Part shown: positions 23,352 to 31,300 of the stretch, piece by piece | Position numbering within the stretch: the stretch's first letter is position 1 | Layout: each line of letters starts with the position of its first letter | IMG/VR virus record: IMGVR_UViG_3300033182_000691 | Span: 1 to 48,000 of that record | Strand: one strand, 5' to 3' | Length of the DNA: 48,000 bases | Source of the DNA: a virus | Program-made: the position numbers and the translations under genes | Notes under the pieces: generated by a model | Told to the model about the DNA's origin: nothing | What the model saw: the letters and a program-made list of their open reading frames with translations, nothing else | Databases searched by the model: none

Positions 23352-24727
23352 TGCTGTTCACGCCCTACGCTTATCAGCAGCAGATCATTGAGCATATCTT
23401 GGAGAACCCACGTGCTGCGGCTTGGGCCGGTATGGGCATGGGTAAAACTAGCTCAACGCTCTATGCCATGAAAGCGTTATCACTGATTGAGCAAGGTAAA
23501 GTCTTAGTCGTCGCCCCGCTTCGTGTGGCGCAATCTACCTGGCCAGATGAAGTGAAGAAATGGGACGACTTCAACAGCATTACTATCTCGCCTATTGTCG
23601 GCAATCCAAAGCAGCGTAAAGCGGCGTTAAACAAAGACGCTGATATTTACACCATCAATTATGAAAACCTACCCTGGCTTGTTGAAACGCTCGGCGTTAA
23701 ATGGCCATTCAACATTGTCATTGCCGATGAATCCACCAAGCTAAAAGGATTCCGCACACGCCAGGGAAGCAAACGCGCCGGGGCATTAGGTAAGGTTGCC
23801 CATAAGCACATTGACCGCTTTATCCAGTTAACCGGTACACCCTCGCCCAATGGCTTAATTGACCTTTGGGGCCAGGCTTGGTTTTTGGATCAAGGCTCAC
23901 GCTTAGGTCGCTCGTTTAAAGGCTTTACTGATCGGTGGTTTATCGGTGAACAGGTGGCTGCAGACGCTCATGCGCTGCGCTACCGCCCACGTGCCAATGC
24001 TCGTGTTGAAATCGAGCAACGGCTACGTGACTTATGCCTAACGCTAGATGCGAAAGATTGGTTTGATCTTGATGATCCGATTGTTCGCAATATCTACGTT
24101 GACCTTCCCATGAAAGCGCGTGATTTATACGACGACATGGAAAAGGAAATGTACCTAACGCTAGGTGCAGATGAAGTTGAGGCTGTTAACGCTGCGGCAA
24201 AAACCGTTAAGTGTTTGCAGTTGGCCAATGGTGCTATTTACACCGACGATGAAGGGGCCTGGAAAGACGTTCACGATCAGAAGCTACAAGCCCTAGAAGA
24301 AATCATTGAAGAGTCTGGTGGTATGCCAGTGCTTGTGGCTTATCACTTCAAGACTGACTTGGTGCGTATGCAAAAGGCCTTTAAGCAAGGTCGCGTTCTG
24401 GATCAAGACCCTCAGACATTGCGCGATTGGAATGCCGGCAAAATCCCGTTGCTATTCGCGCACCCTGCCAGTGCCGGACACGGCCTTAACTTACAAGACG
24501 GCGGCAATATCCTGGTGTTCTTTGGTCACTGGTGGAACCTGGAAGAGTACCAACAAATCATTGAACGAATCGGTCCCACTCGTCAGAAGCAAGCCGGTTA
24601 TGACCGCCCAGTATTTATCTATCACATTCTTGCGCGTGACACCGTTGACGATCTTGTGATGGAGCGACGTAACAGTAAGCGTGAGGTCCAAGACCTTTTG
24701 CTAGAAGCTATGAAGAGAAAAAAGTAA
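23351..24727 (+). CDS. SNF2-family DNA helicase
   Basis: 458 residues. Motif I GMGMGKTSST (about residues 27-36), motif Ia LVVAPLRVAQSTW, motif II as ADESTKLKG (DEAD-like DEST), motif III LTGTPSPNG, and C-terminal motifs GHGLNLQDG and QIIERIGPTRQKQAG. It matches phage-type SNF2 helicases, which travel on double-stranded DNA and are thought to remodel forks or strip proteins during replication. It follows a winged-helix gene and VRR-NUC, its usual partner. The gene overlaps its neighbours by one base at each end. Confidence 0.85.
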   Translation: MLFTPYAYQQQIIEHILENPRAAAWAGMGMGKTSSTLYAMKALSLIEQGKVLVVAPLRVAQSTWPDEVKKWDDFNSITISPIVGNPKQRKAALNKDADIYTINYENLPWLVETLGVKWPFNIVIADESTKLKGFRTRQGSKRAGALGKVAHKHIDRFIQLTGTPSPNGLIDLWGQAWFLDQGSRLGRSFKGFTDRWFIGEQVAADAHALRYRPRANARVEIEQRLRDLCLTLDAKDWFDLDDPIVRNIYVDLPMKARDLYDDMEKEMYLTLGADEVEAVNAAAKTVKCLQLANGAIYTDDEGAWKDVHDQKLQALEEIIEESGGMPVLVAYHFKTDLVRMQKAFKQGRVLDQDPQTLRDWNAGKIPLLFAHPASAGHGLNLQDGGNILVFFGHWWNLEEYQQIIERIGPTRQKQAGYDRPVFIYHILARDTVDDLVMERRNSKREVQDLLLEAMKRKK

Positions 24728-24987
24728 TGAATGATTTGACGACTAAAATGATTGCTAAGTCCCTGGCTGATTTAAGCCGAGCTAATTCTGCATTGCCGGC
24801 AGATGGGCCTTGTAGCATGACGCAGGTATGTAATTTTTTCGGTATCTCTAAGAAGACTTTATATATATGGCAAGAGAAGCTAGACGGCTTTCCTAAGTCG
24901 GTAAAAATCGGCAACCGCTTACGTTGGGATGCAAACGACATCCGAGCGTTTTGGCTAAAGCAAAAAGAGTTAAACCATGACGGCTAA
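24727..24987 (+). CDS. AlpA/MerR-type HTH protein
   Basis: 86 residues: MTQVCNFFGISKKTLYIWQEKLDGFPKSVKIGNRLRWDANDIRAFWLK is a MerR/AlpA-type helix-turn-helix plus wing, the fold of excisionases and small phage activators. Residues before it form a helix (KMIAKSLADLSRANS). It resembles the 63-residue protein at 26413-26604. Function: DNA binding; either a directionality factor or a regulator. Confidence 0.65.
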   Translation: MNDLTTKMIAKSLADLSRANSALPADGPCSMTQVCNFFGISKKTLYIWQEKLDGFPKSVKIGNRLRWDANDIRAFWLKQKELNHDG

Positions 24988-25315
24988 AAAATGTACCGCC
25001 GAGATGGTTAGGCAAATCCGCGAAGAGGATGCCAAGCGCGAAGAGTATTACAAACTCTACCAACACTATAAGCGAGCGAACATTGCTAAACGACATAACC
25101 TCACTTACACGATGGTCAGTCACATTGCCAATGGCGGCACTTGTAAAAAGTGTACTGATGAAACTGTCAGAAAGGTCTTAGGTGAAGAGAAGTTGCGCTA
25201 TCACTACAAGGGGATGCTTGACCTTTATAAGCGAAAGAATATCGCTCAACGACATGGTGTGTCACACACCACCGTACTCGGTATTTCTCAAGGGATTATT
25301 TACGCCAATGTTTGA
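24977..25315 (+). CDS. Protein with two tandem HTH repeats
   Basis: 112 residues made of two similar halves: CTAEMVRQIREEDAKREEYYKLY...KRANIAKRHNLTYTMVSHIANGG (about 6-53) and CTDETVRKVLGEEKLRYHYKGML...KRKNIAQRHGVSHTTVLGISQG (about 59-107). Each ends in a helix-turn-helix of the type 'NIAKRHGVSHTTV'. It overlaps the previous gene by 11 bases. Likely a DNA-binding protein that binds as a pseudo-dimer. No named family. Confidence 0.6.
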   Translation: MTAKKCTAEMVRQIREEDAKREEYYKLYQHYKRANIAKRHNLTYTMVSHIANGGTCKKCTDETVRKVLGEEKLRYHYKGMLDLYKRKNIAQRHGVSHTTVLGISQGIIYANV

Positions 25316-25547
25316 TGACGAATACAAGGTTAAAACCTGGATAGAGGTTTGCCACACCTATAAAGCCGACTCACCAGAGGATGCGGCAGATAAGGCAACC
25401 GATCACTTCCTGGTATCACCAGACAACATTGCCAAGATTATTGATCTTGGCCAATTCGATATGAAACACACCGTCTTTCAGGGAAACGAACTAATGATAG
25501 AGGTCGTTTTGGAAGTAAACAACAAACGTACTAGCTGTACGCACTAA
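25308..25547 (+). CDS. Hypothetical protein
   Basis: 79 residues from ATG 25308, overlapping the previous stop by 8 bases. I use this start rather than one at 25182, which overlaps the HTH gene by 134 bases. MFDDEYKVKTWIEVCHTYKADSPEDAADKATD and 'HTVFQGNELMIEVVLEV' look like a small mixed alpha/beta protein. No motif recognised. Confidence 0.5.
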   Translation: MFDDEYKVKTWIEVCHTYKADSPEDAADKATDHFLVSPDNIAKIIDLGQFDMKHTVFQGNELMIEVVLEVNNKRTSCTH

Positions 25548-25557
25548 AGGGGGAAAC

Positions 25558-25887
25558 GTGCTTAACAAGTGTTATCACAATAAGAACATTGATCTATTGC
25601 TTGAGAAGATTGCTAAGTGGCATTACGACAGAAACTTAATCGATGGATCAACTGACCAGGCTCAATTTGTGAAGCTAATAGAAGAAGCCGGTGAGTTAGC
25701 CGGAAACATTGCCAGGGGGCGACCTGCCCGTATCGCTGATGACATTGGCGACATGATGGTGGTGTTAATCAACATTGCTGAACGCAATGCTTTATCGATC
25801 AAGTCTTGTTTAGATCAGGCTTGGAATGACATTAAAGATCGCAAAGGCCGCATGGTCGATGGCGTATTTGTAAAGGAAGAGGACTAA
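25558..25887 (+). CDS. MazG-like nucleotide pyrophosphohydrolase
   Basis: 109 residues with a GTG start behind AAGGGGGAAAC. The motif FVKLIEEAGELAGNIARGR (EExxE-type) followed by IADDIGDMMVVLINIAERN, with acidic ligands for Mg2+, is the MazG core, an all-alpha NTP pyrophosphatase fold. Phage MazG proteins hydrolyse non-canonical or excess nucleotides or (p)ppGpp-related signals to favour replication. It lies between HTH genes in the early operon. The length matches small phage MazG forms. Confidence 0.7.
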   Translation: MLNKCYHNKNIDLLLEKIAKWHYDRNLIDGSTDQAQFVKLIEEAGELAGNIARGRPARIADDIGDMMVVLINIAERNALSIKSCLDQAWNDIKDRKGRMVDGVFVKEED

Positions 25888-26198
25888 TGAAAAAATCTTT
25901 TAAGAAGAACGTTCATAACTACATGGACAAAAACCCAAAGGCAAATGCCGCAGCAATCGCAAAGCATTTGGGTATCACAAAGACCACAGCTTACCGACAC
26001 ATGAAAAGCTATGTGCCAAAAGCTGAAAACATCAAGCCGGTTAAAGACATCAAGCCGAGCGTTAAAAATGACTATGTGCATTTAAGCGATAAGAGCACAA
26101 CAAGCGTTGACCCTTATCTACTTTCGGCCAGTAGCTTTGCATTAGGCGCAGTTATCGCCGTTGCCTTTGTCGCTTGGATTGGTTTCCAGGGCTTCTAA
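25887..26198 (+). CDS. HTH protein with C-terminal membrane helix
   Basis: 103 residues. An N-terminal winged-helix-like segment (YMDKNPKANAAAIAKHLGITKTTAYRHMKSY, about 12-44), a polar linker, then a hydrophobic C-terminal helix (SSFALGAVIAVAFVAWIGF, about 82-100). A DNA-binding domain anchored in the inner membrane would be unusual and could tether phage DNA or regulate from the membrane. Start overlaps the MazG stop by one base; its stop overlaps the next start. Function unknown. Confidence 0.6.
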   Translation: MKKSFKKNVHNYMDKNPKANAAAIAKHLGITKTTAYRHMKSYVPKAENIKPVKDIKPSVKNDYVHLSDKSTTSVDPYLLSASSFALGAVIAVAFVAWIGFQGF

Positions 26199-26413
26199 TG
26201 GCTTGCAAAAACAAGATTTCACAGTGGGTTGATCGTGGCTTTGTCGCCAATGAGGTGATTATGCAATGTGGTGATACCTCAGTGCATGGCACTCGCCTCA
26301 TTTGCGATGAATGCCGTAACGACCCGCAGAAGATGGAAGCGATAAAACGCCAGGAGCGTAACGCTGAGGCCGATAACGCCTGGCTTGCTTCTTGCGGGTA
26401 TGGAGAAATGTGA
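26198..26413 (+). CDS. Small zinc-ribbon-like protein
   Basis: 71 residues from ATG 26198, overlapping the previous stop by one base. Cysteines C3, the MQCGD cysteine and the pair in LICDECRN suggest a metal site. Overall charged and helical at the C-terminus. Stop and next start overlap by one base (TGATG). Unknown function. Confidence 0.5.
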   Translation: MACKNKISQWVDRGFVANEVIMQCGDTSVHGTRLICDECRNDPQKMEAIKRQERNAEADNAWLASCGYGEM

Positions 26414-26604
26414 TGGAAGAAGTAAATACTTTTCCTAATGATGGTGCGGTCACGATTAAAGACGTTGCCGCCTACTTAAAAGTCAGCACTCGAACCGTGC
26501 GCAACTGGTGGGACTCTAACCCTGAGTTTCCTCGGGCCAGGAAGATTGGTAGGCAAACACGATGGGAAGCAAAAGAAGTTAGAGATTGGTGGCAGAATCA
26601 ATAA
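26413..26604 (+). CDS. AlpA-like excisionase candidate
   Basis: 63 residues: AVTIKDVAAYLKVSTRTVRNWWDSNPEFPRARKIGRQTRWEAKEVRDWWQ is an AlpA/Xis-type helix-turn-helix with wing. It is the last early gene, convergent with the integrase and 6 bases from its end. Proteins of this type commonly act as recombination directionality factors or activators of the integrase-excision switch. The start is the ATG at 26413 inside the previous stop. Confidence 0.65.
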   Translation: MEEVNTFPNDGAVTIKDVAAYLKVSTRTVRNWWDSNPEFPRARKIGRQTRWEAKEVRDWWQNQ

Positions 26605-26610
26605 GGCTTT

Positions 26611-27837
26611 TTATGGGCCAAAAACCTCTGCTTCCCATGCCGTTAGAATCTCTCGCAGAATGTCTTGGTACTCCGCATGATTGTAGGTATCAGCACCAAT
26701 GTGAGCCATGCAAATATCTACGTGCTTATCATTAAACCCTCGGTCTTCTGCCCACGTTTTAAACGCATCCCGGGTTTTATGCGCACCTGGTAAACCTTTC
26801 GTTTTCATCCAATGGGTGATTGTGTCGCGGTTTAAATGGTTCAAACGACGCATTCCATCTTGACGATTCGTATCGGGGTTAAAGCCCTTTGGCCTATCGT
26901 CCATAGCAAGTAACTTGGTTACAGCCATAACAGCCGTATCAGTCAACGGTTGCGGCGCAGGTACACCCATCTTCATAAGCCACTCGGGACGCTTCCAAAC
27001 TTTACGTTGAAGATTGAACATCGGTTCTTGGGCGTATGTCACCTCACCCACCCTGGCCACCGTCGATACCATTAGCACTGCACTCCAATACTCAGGGCTA
27101 TCGTTGTTGTGGCTTTTAAACAGTTTGCGTAAATCTGCCGGTGTGGGGATAACCTTTGGTTTAGTCTTCACGATCAGCGGCTTATCCAACTTGATCTCAA
27201 TAGCGCGTTTGGTCAATGGGTTGCGCTTAGATGACTCCGTTTTTTCAAGCCAGTAATCGTAGCTCGCGGCGATAATCTCTCGCTCTTTCTTGGCCGTAGC
27301 CTGTTGCTTGAACCAACGGGTTTTGAGGCATTCGGCCACTTGCTCGACGGTCAACAAGTCCATCGGTACTTTGAGGATGGGGGCGAAAGTATTATCTCGC
27401 GCTCTTTCCCAGGCGGCCAACTGAGCATTTTTCTTGCCATCAAGCCTGGGCTTCCAGGTTGGACGGCGAAATTCCATCGCGGCATTAATGGCTTTTTCAA
27501 CGGTATAGTCTTCGCTCGGCTTTTCTGGAATCACTTGGTCTTTGCTCGCTTCATCAAAGGATTCTTTCAGCGCATCACGAATCACACCCGAAGTCGCAAG
27601 AGCCTGGCGAAATGTCATAGCCCCGCCACGTCCTTCAACTTCGTAGTTACCCAGGGTTTTAATCTTTTCTTTTCCGTTGATTTGCACCCGCACAATCCAA
27701 ACCAGACGACTTTCAGGCGTTTTACGCAGGATAAGGCCTGGTCCACAGGTGATTTTCTTACCTGGCGACAAACTCTTGGCGAGCTTTTCTACGCCCTTTT
27801 TATCCAGTGTTTTACCGTGCGAAACTGATTTTGACAT
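26611..27837 (-). CDS. int: Tyrosine integrase (P4-like)
   Basis: 408 residues. N-terminal arm-binding-like domain (LAKSLSPGKKITCGPGLILRKTPESRLVWIVRVQINGKEK) of the P4-type integrase family, a core-binding helical domain, and a catalytic domain with the conserved residues: R in VARVGEVTY (about 265), H-x-x-R in GAHKTRDAF (about 350-353), H in MAHIGAD (about 376) and the nucleophile Y in NHAEYQ (about 385). It integrates and excises phage DNA at attP/attB. GGGGAG precedes the ATG. attP features lie just upstream at 27.9-28.15 kb. Confidence 0.9.
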   Translation of the reverse strand: MSKSVSHGKTLDKKGVEKLAKSLSPGKKITCGPGLILRKTPESRLVWIVRVQINGKEKIKTLGNYEVEGRGGAMTFRQALATSGVIRDALKESFDEASKDQVIPEKPSEDYTVEKAINAAMEFRRPTWKPRLDGKKNAQLAAWERARDNTFAPILKVPMDLLTVEQVAECLKTRWFKQQATAKKEREIIAASYDYWLEKTESSKRNPLTKRAIEIKLDKPLIVKTKPKVIPTPADLRKLFKSHNNDSPEYWSAVLMVSTVARVGEVTYAQEPMFNLQRKVWKRPEWLMKMGVPAPQPLTDTAVMAVTKLLAMDDRPKGFNPDTNRQDGMRRLNHLNRDTITHWMKTKGLPGAHKTRDAFKTWAEDRGFNDKHVDICMAHIGADTYNHAEYQDILREILTAWEAEVFGP

Positions 27838-27907
27838 TGATTTAGACTCCCCATATTGTCTAATTTTTAACCAATGAAAAAATTATATCAGACTCCCCTT
27901 TTTGCGT

Positions 27908-27928
27908 CTGTCCCTGTTTCTGTCCCTG
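27908..27928 (+). repeat. attP arm-type repeat pair (left)
   Basis: CTGTCCCTG at 27908-27916 and 27920-27928, a direct repeat of period 12. The same 9-mer occurs twice on the other side of the core. Likely integrase arm-binding sites. Confidence 0.65.
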
Positions 27929-28034
27929 TTTTGCGTTGTGAAATAGGATGAAAGGAAGTGAAGAGGAAAGAAGGTCGGGAAGTCGCAATCGCCTTGAAAG
28001 CCTTTATTTATAAGGGATTGTGTGAAATTAAGTG

Positions 28035-28067
28035 AAAAAAAAGGCAAGGTAGTGAACCTTGCCTTTT
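28035..28067 (-). terminator. Late-operon terminator
   Basis: Leftward RNA forms a 12-bp stem (28067-28056 with 28050-28039; GC-rich middle GGCAAGGT/ACCTTGCC) and a five-base loop, followed by a run of eight T (28042-28035). A strong rho-independent terminator for the giant-protein operon. The symmetric T/A flanks could also stop rightward transcription. Confidence 0.85.
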
Positions 28068-28073
28068 CCTGTA

Positions 28074-28088
28074 TGGCGTCCCGTAGGG
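28074..28088 (-). other. Putative attP core, tRNA-Glu 3' end
   Basis: On the - strand the 15 bases CCCTACGGGACGCCA read as the end of a tRNA gene: a 7-base acceptor strand ACGGGAC, discriminator G and CCA. It matches the tRNA-Glu 3' end known from gammaproteobacteria (CCCC-T-A/xGGGGACGCCA pattern). This is the probable crossover region with attB in the host tRNA-Glu gene. Confidence 0.65.
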
Positions 28089-28125
28089 TTTTCTGAACAA
28101 TATATAATTCAATAACTTAAGCTAC

Positions 28126-28148
28126 CTGTCCCTGCATTTCTGTCCCTG
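28126..28148 (+). repeat. attP arm-type repeat pair (right)
   Basis: CTGTCCCTG at 28126-28134 and 28140-28148, period 14, same orientation as the pair at 27908-27928. Flank the core on the other side, as arm sites of a tyrosine integrase do. Confidence 0.65.
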
Positions 28149-28191
28149 ATACGTCTGCTTTTCATTGCACTCATATTCACTTAACTGCATC

Positions 28192-28341
28192 TTACTCGCA
28201 CTCTTGCTCAAATGACTCTTTGAGTGCGTAGCAATGATTACATATCACATCAATCGGCTGACTTTCTTCCATGCCGCTGCCGAAAAAAGCCACGTCCATT
28301 GGCTCAACCGGCTTACAGCAATACGTACAGACATAAATCAT
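28192..28341 (-). CDS. Small zinc-ribbon protein after the giant gene
   Basis: 49 residues from ATG 28341, which overlaps the stop of the giant gene by 4 bases (ATGA); I prefer it to 28383. It has two C-x2-C pairs (CTYCCKP and ICNHC) that suit a zinc ribbon, then an acidic end. It is the last gene before the terminator at 28.05 kb. Function unknown; such ribbons occur as small phage regulators. Confidence 0.6.
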   Translation of the reverse strand: MIYVCTYCCKPVEPMDVAFFGSGMEESQPIDVICNHCYALKESFEQECE

Positions 28342-31300
28342 TCTGCCATAGCTCCACGTAACGCTCGCATCCTGGCGGTCCATTCCTTGAACATCGCACC
28401 ACGATCTTCTGAACCCTGGATTAATTGCTTACGCATACCTTTTAGTGATTTCTCACTCGGCATGAACTTCGGCATTTTCCCGGCCAGTAAGTAGCGCACA
28501 TCGTTTTTCGACATACCGGCAGATAACAGCGCGTCTACCGTATCCTTACGACTCACACCCAATGCTTGAGCAGCTACAACCACCGCTCGCATTTCTTCCC
28601 AGTTACCTTTGAACAACAGCGCACTTTCCGCATAGGCATCGGCCACACGATCCGCACTATCCAGGTTAGGGTTGGTCATCACCGCACGAAGGGGGCGGCC
28701 CGACTGCGATTTAAACTCGCGGTACTCAGAAGCCGCAAACTTCAAACTGGTTTTCATATCCAATGTGGTGAAGCGGAAACCGATCCAGGAAAGAAGTTCA
28801 TCGTTAAGGTCAAACACCCGTCCTGCAGCCGACTTCTTCTGTAACGCAGCTTTCATGGTGCGCTCTAAGTTAGTCATCACACCAGGCATTAACTTACCGG
28901 TCTTATCCGTCACAGGATATACACCGAATAGATACCCCAGGAATTTTGCACCCTTCACTTCTGGCTTGTCGTATTCGTTGTAAATCGGATTGCCAAAGTC
29001 ATTGGTGTTACTCAATGCCTGGCGCATAGACTTAAACGTAATCTCTTCGCCAAAGAACGGCTCAAGCATTGACCAGGCGGCATCAGTCGCCTTATCGCCA
29101 AAGGTTTTGTTATTGCTGTTTAAGAAAGCAGTTACAGGTGCTTTGAGATAGGTGTATGGATCAAGGTGTGACATATCCAAATATCTTGGCTGCCCTTTCT
29201 CGTCATAACCCAAGTACAACAACTGCGAGTTACGCTGCCACTCAGGGGCCACCTTACGGATTGCTTCGTCGTCATCGTCAGTTAGACCCATCATTTCCAT
29301 TGTGATCAACGACAAGGTTTGAGCGAGCGAAGCGGCAATGCTCATACCGACAGCGCGACGCGCAACCGCAGCAGCACGGCCCATCTTGGCATCTTCGGCC
29401 AAGATTCTAGTCATCTGGTATGAGGTTCGTATCATTTCCCAGGGGAACGATACGAACGTACCGACAATTGGGAATCTGCGTATCGAGCGAATACCCTTCG
29501 GAACCATCGAGTAGGTTGGATAGCCATTGCGAATACGCTCAGCCGCTTTGACCTTAGCCTCGGCCTCAGTCATACCACCGCGCATCAACGAATTTTTCTC
29601 GTTCTCAAAGCCAATGATCTTCCAGAAATCGTCACCCGCACGGTACACGCGAGTAAGGAAGTTCATTGTGGCTTTTGTCATACGCACTGGCTTACTGCCC
29701 TTGAGCGTATCCATTTCAGCAATATCGTTAAGCAAGTCGCTTAACTCACCCGCGTATGGGTTGTCATGCAAAACGCCCAACTTAGCTAACTCAGTAAGGT
29801 AAGCGCGTTTAGCCTGGTTACGATTACCCGTTAAACCCAAGTCTGCCCAGGTATGTGAAGCTGCTCGGAATGCGTGTAATGGGTTGAAGTGACCATTGGC
29901 CACCGAAAACATCATGGCTGAGTAGAAGTTACGCGCTGAGGTTGTTGGTGAAAGAATGGTCTTACCCACCTTCACAGAAGAGTTACCGCGTAACCACCAC
30001 TTTAACAACCCTTCCGGCCGCGTTTTATCAACGGCATCTCTTAACGCTTGTGCAAACTCAGGTGTTGCGTACAAACCAGTGAGCGGGAGCATTTCGTTAT
30101 TATCAAACGAAGTGATTTCCGTACTCATGCGACCACTTGGCTCAGTCGATAGGTAAACACCCAAAGCATCTTCACGAACGGTTTTGAGGAAATGGTGATT
30201 GGCCACCACATAACTCATTTTCGATACCGTGCGAATGAAGTTAACGCGAGGGTCTTTATACTCACCCAATAACTCACGAATCTCAGGAGCGATTTCTTTA
30301 CGCTTCTTGATAATGCTCAAGTCTTTTTGACCTAACTGCGATGAACCCATGAAGTCCAAAATGCTGCTTGAGTCGGAACCTGCGCGAAGAATCTTGTTAA
30401 TCAATCCTTCGATCATGTCCCGACGCTCGTTACTAGGCATTTCAGCATTAGGGTCCAGAGCATTAGCCAGGTAAACACGTGCTGCTCGCATTACGTCAGC
30501 ATCTTTGCGTATCTTCTGCTCCCACTTAGGGTCATCAAACACCGCATAAGAGCGGTTGGTGTAATGCCCTTTGTTAGCTTCAATGGTCAGGTAAGTACGT
30601 GCTTTTTGCGCAACGATTGGGTCAATACCACTCCACTCTTCGTCAGCGATTTCCTCACCACGAACAGCCCTTGCAATAACGTCCAGTGCTGCCAGGCGAT
30701 TGTTCTCACTTAACTGGTCTAATCGATAGCCAATTTCATCAAGCACAACGCGCTGCATCTTGGCCGACATTTTATCGATAGTGACACGCATCACATCGAT
30801 AGCCTCTTGCACTTCGTCAGGCAAATTCACCTGCTCGCCTTGTAGTGCGTCGTTCAAATCAGTCTGTTGTTGCGGAGTTAACTGTTCATATCGCTTACCG
30901 TAAGCCTTCTTAATCGCTACCTGTAAGCCATTGGCAAAGAATTGAATGTCAATTTCATCGCCATTTTTCATGCCCATTGTTTCGACATGACGCTTAAAGG
31001 CTTCGTCACCTAACAAACCTTCTTTAGCAAACCAACGCTTAATCCAGTTTTGCGCTTTTCTCAAACGAGTTAAATCGCGCAATGTCGGATGATCTGATTG
31101 AACGATAACGTCTTTGCCGTCTTTATCCTTACCAATAACCACTGACACTGTGCCAGGGTCTTTCTTAGGTTTAGGTGCGCGATTGAAACGGCCGCCAATA
31201 GGCATGTAACGATCGCCAACGGACCTTTTAGGTTGAACAAACTTCTCAGTTAGTTCTTCCATACGCCCACTAATGATAGGCGTGGCATCTTCGTAACGAA

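Larger units (their letters stand above)
27838..28191. other. attP region between integrase and late terminator
   Basis: No gene here. From left to right: integrase leader; arm-type repeats (27908-27928); a late-operon terminator hairpin (28035-28067); the putative core (28074-28088); a second arm-type repeat pair (28126-28148); then the end of the zinc-ribbon ORF. I infer this is the phage attachment site. Confidence 0.7.

Noticed and set aside
28069-28095. A complete tRNA gene near the integrase
   Set aside because: Only the last 15 bases of a tRNA-Glu are present; no D-arm, anticodon arm or T-arm is found, as expected for an attP core rather than a gene.
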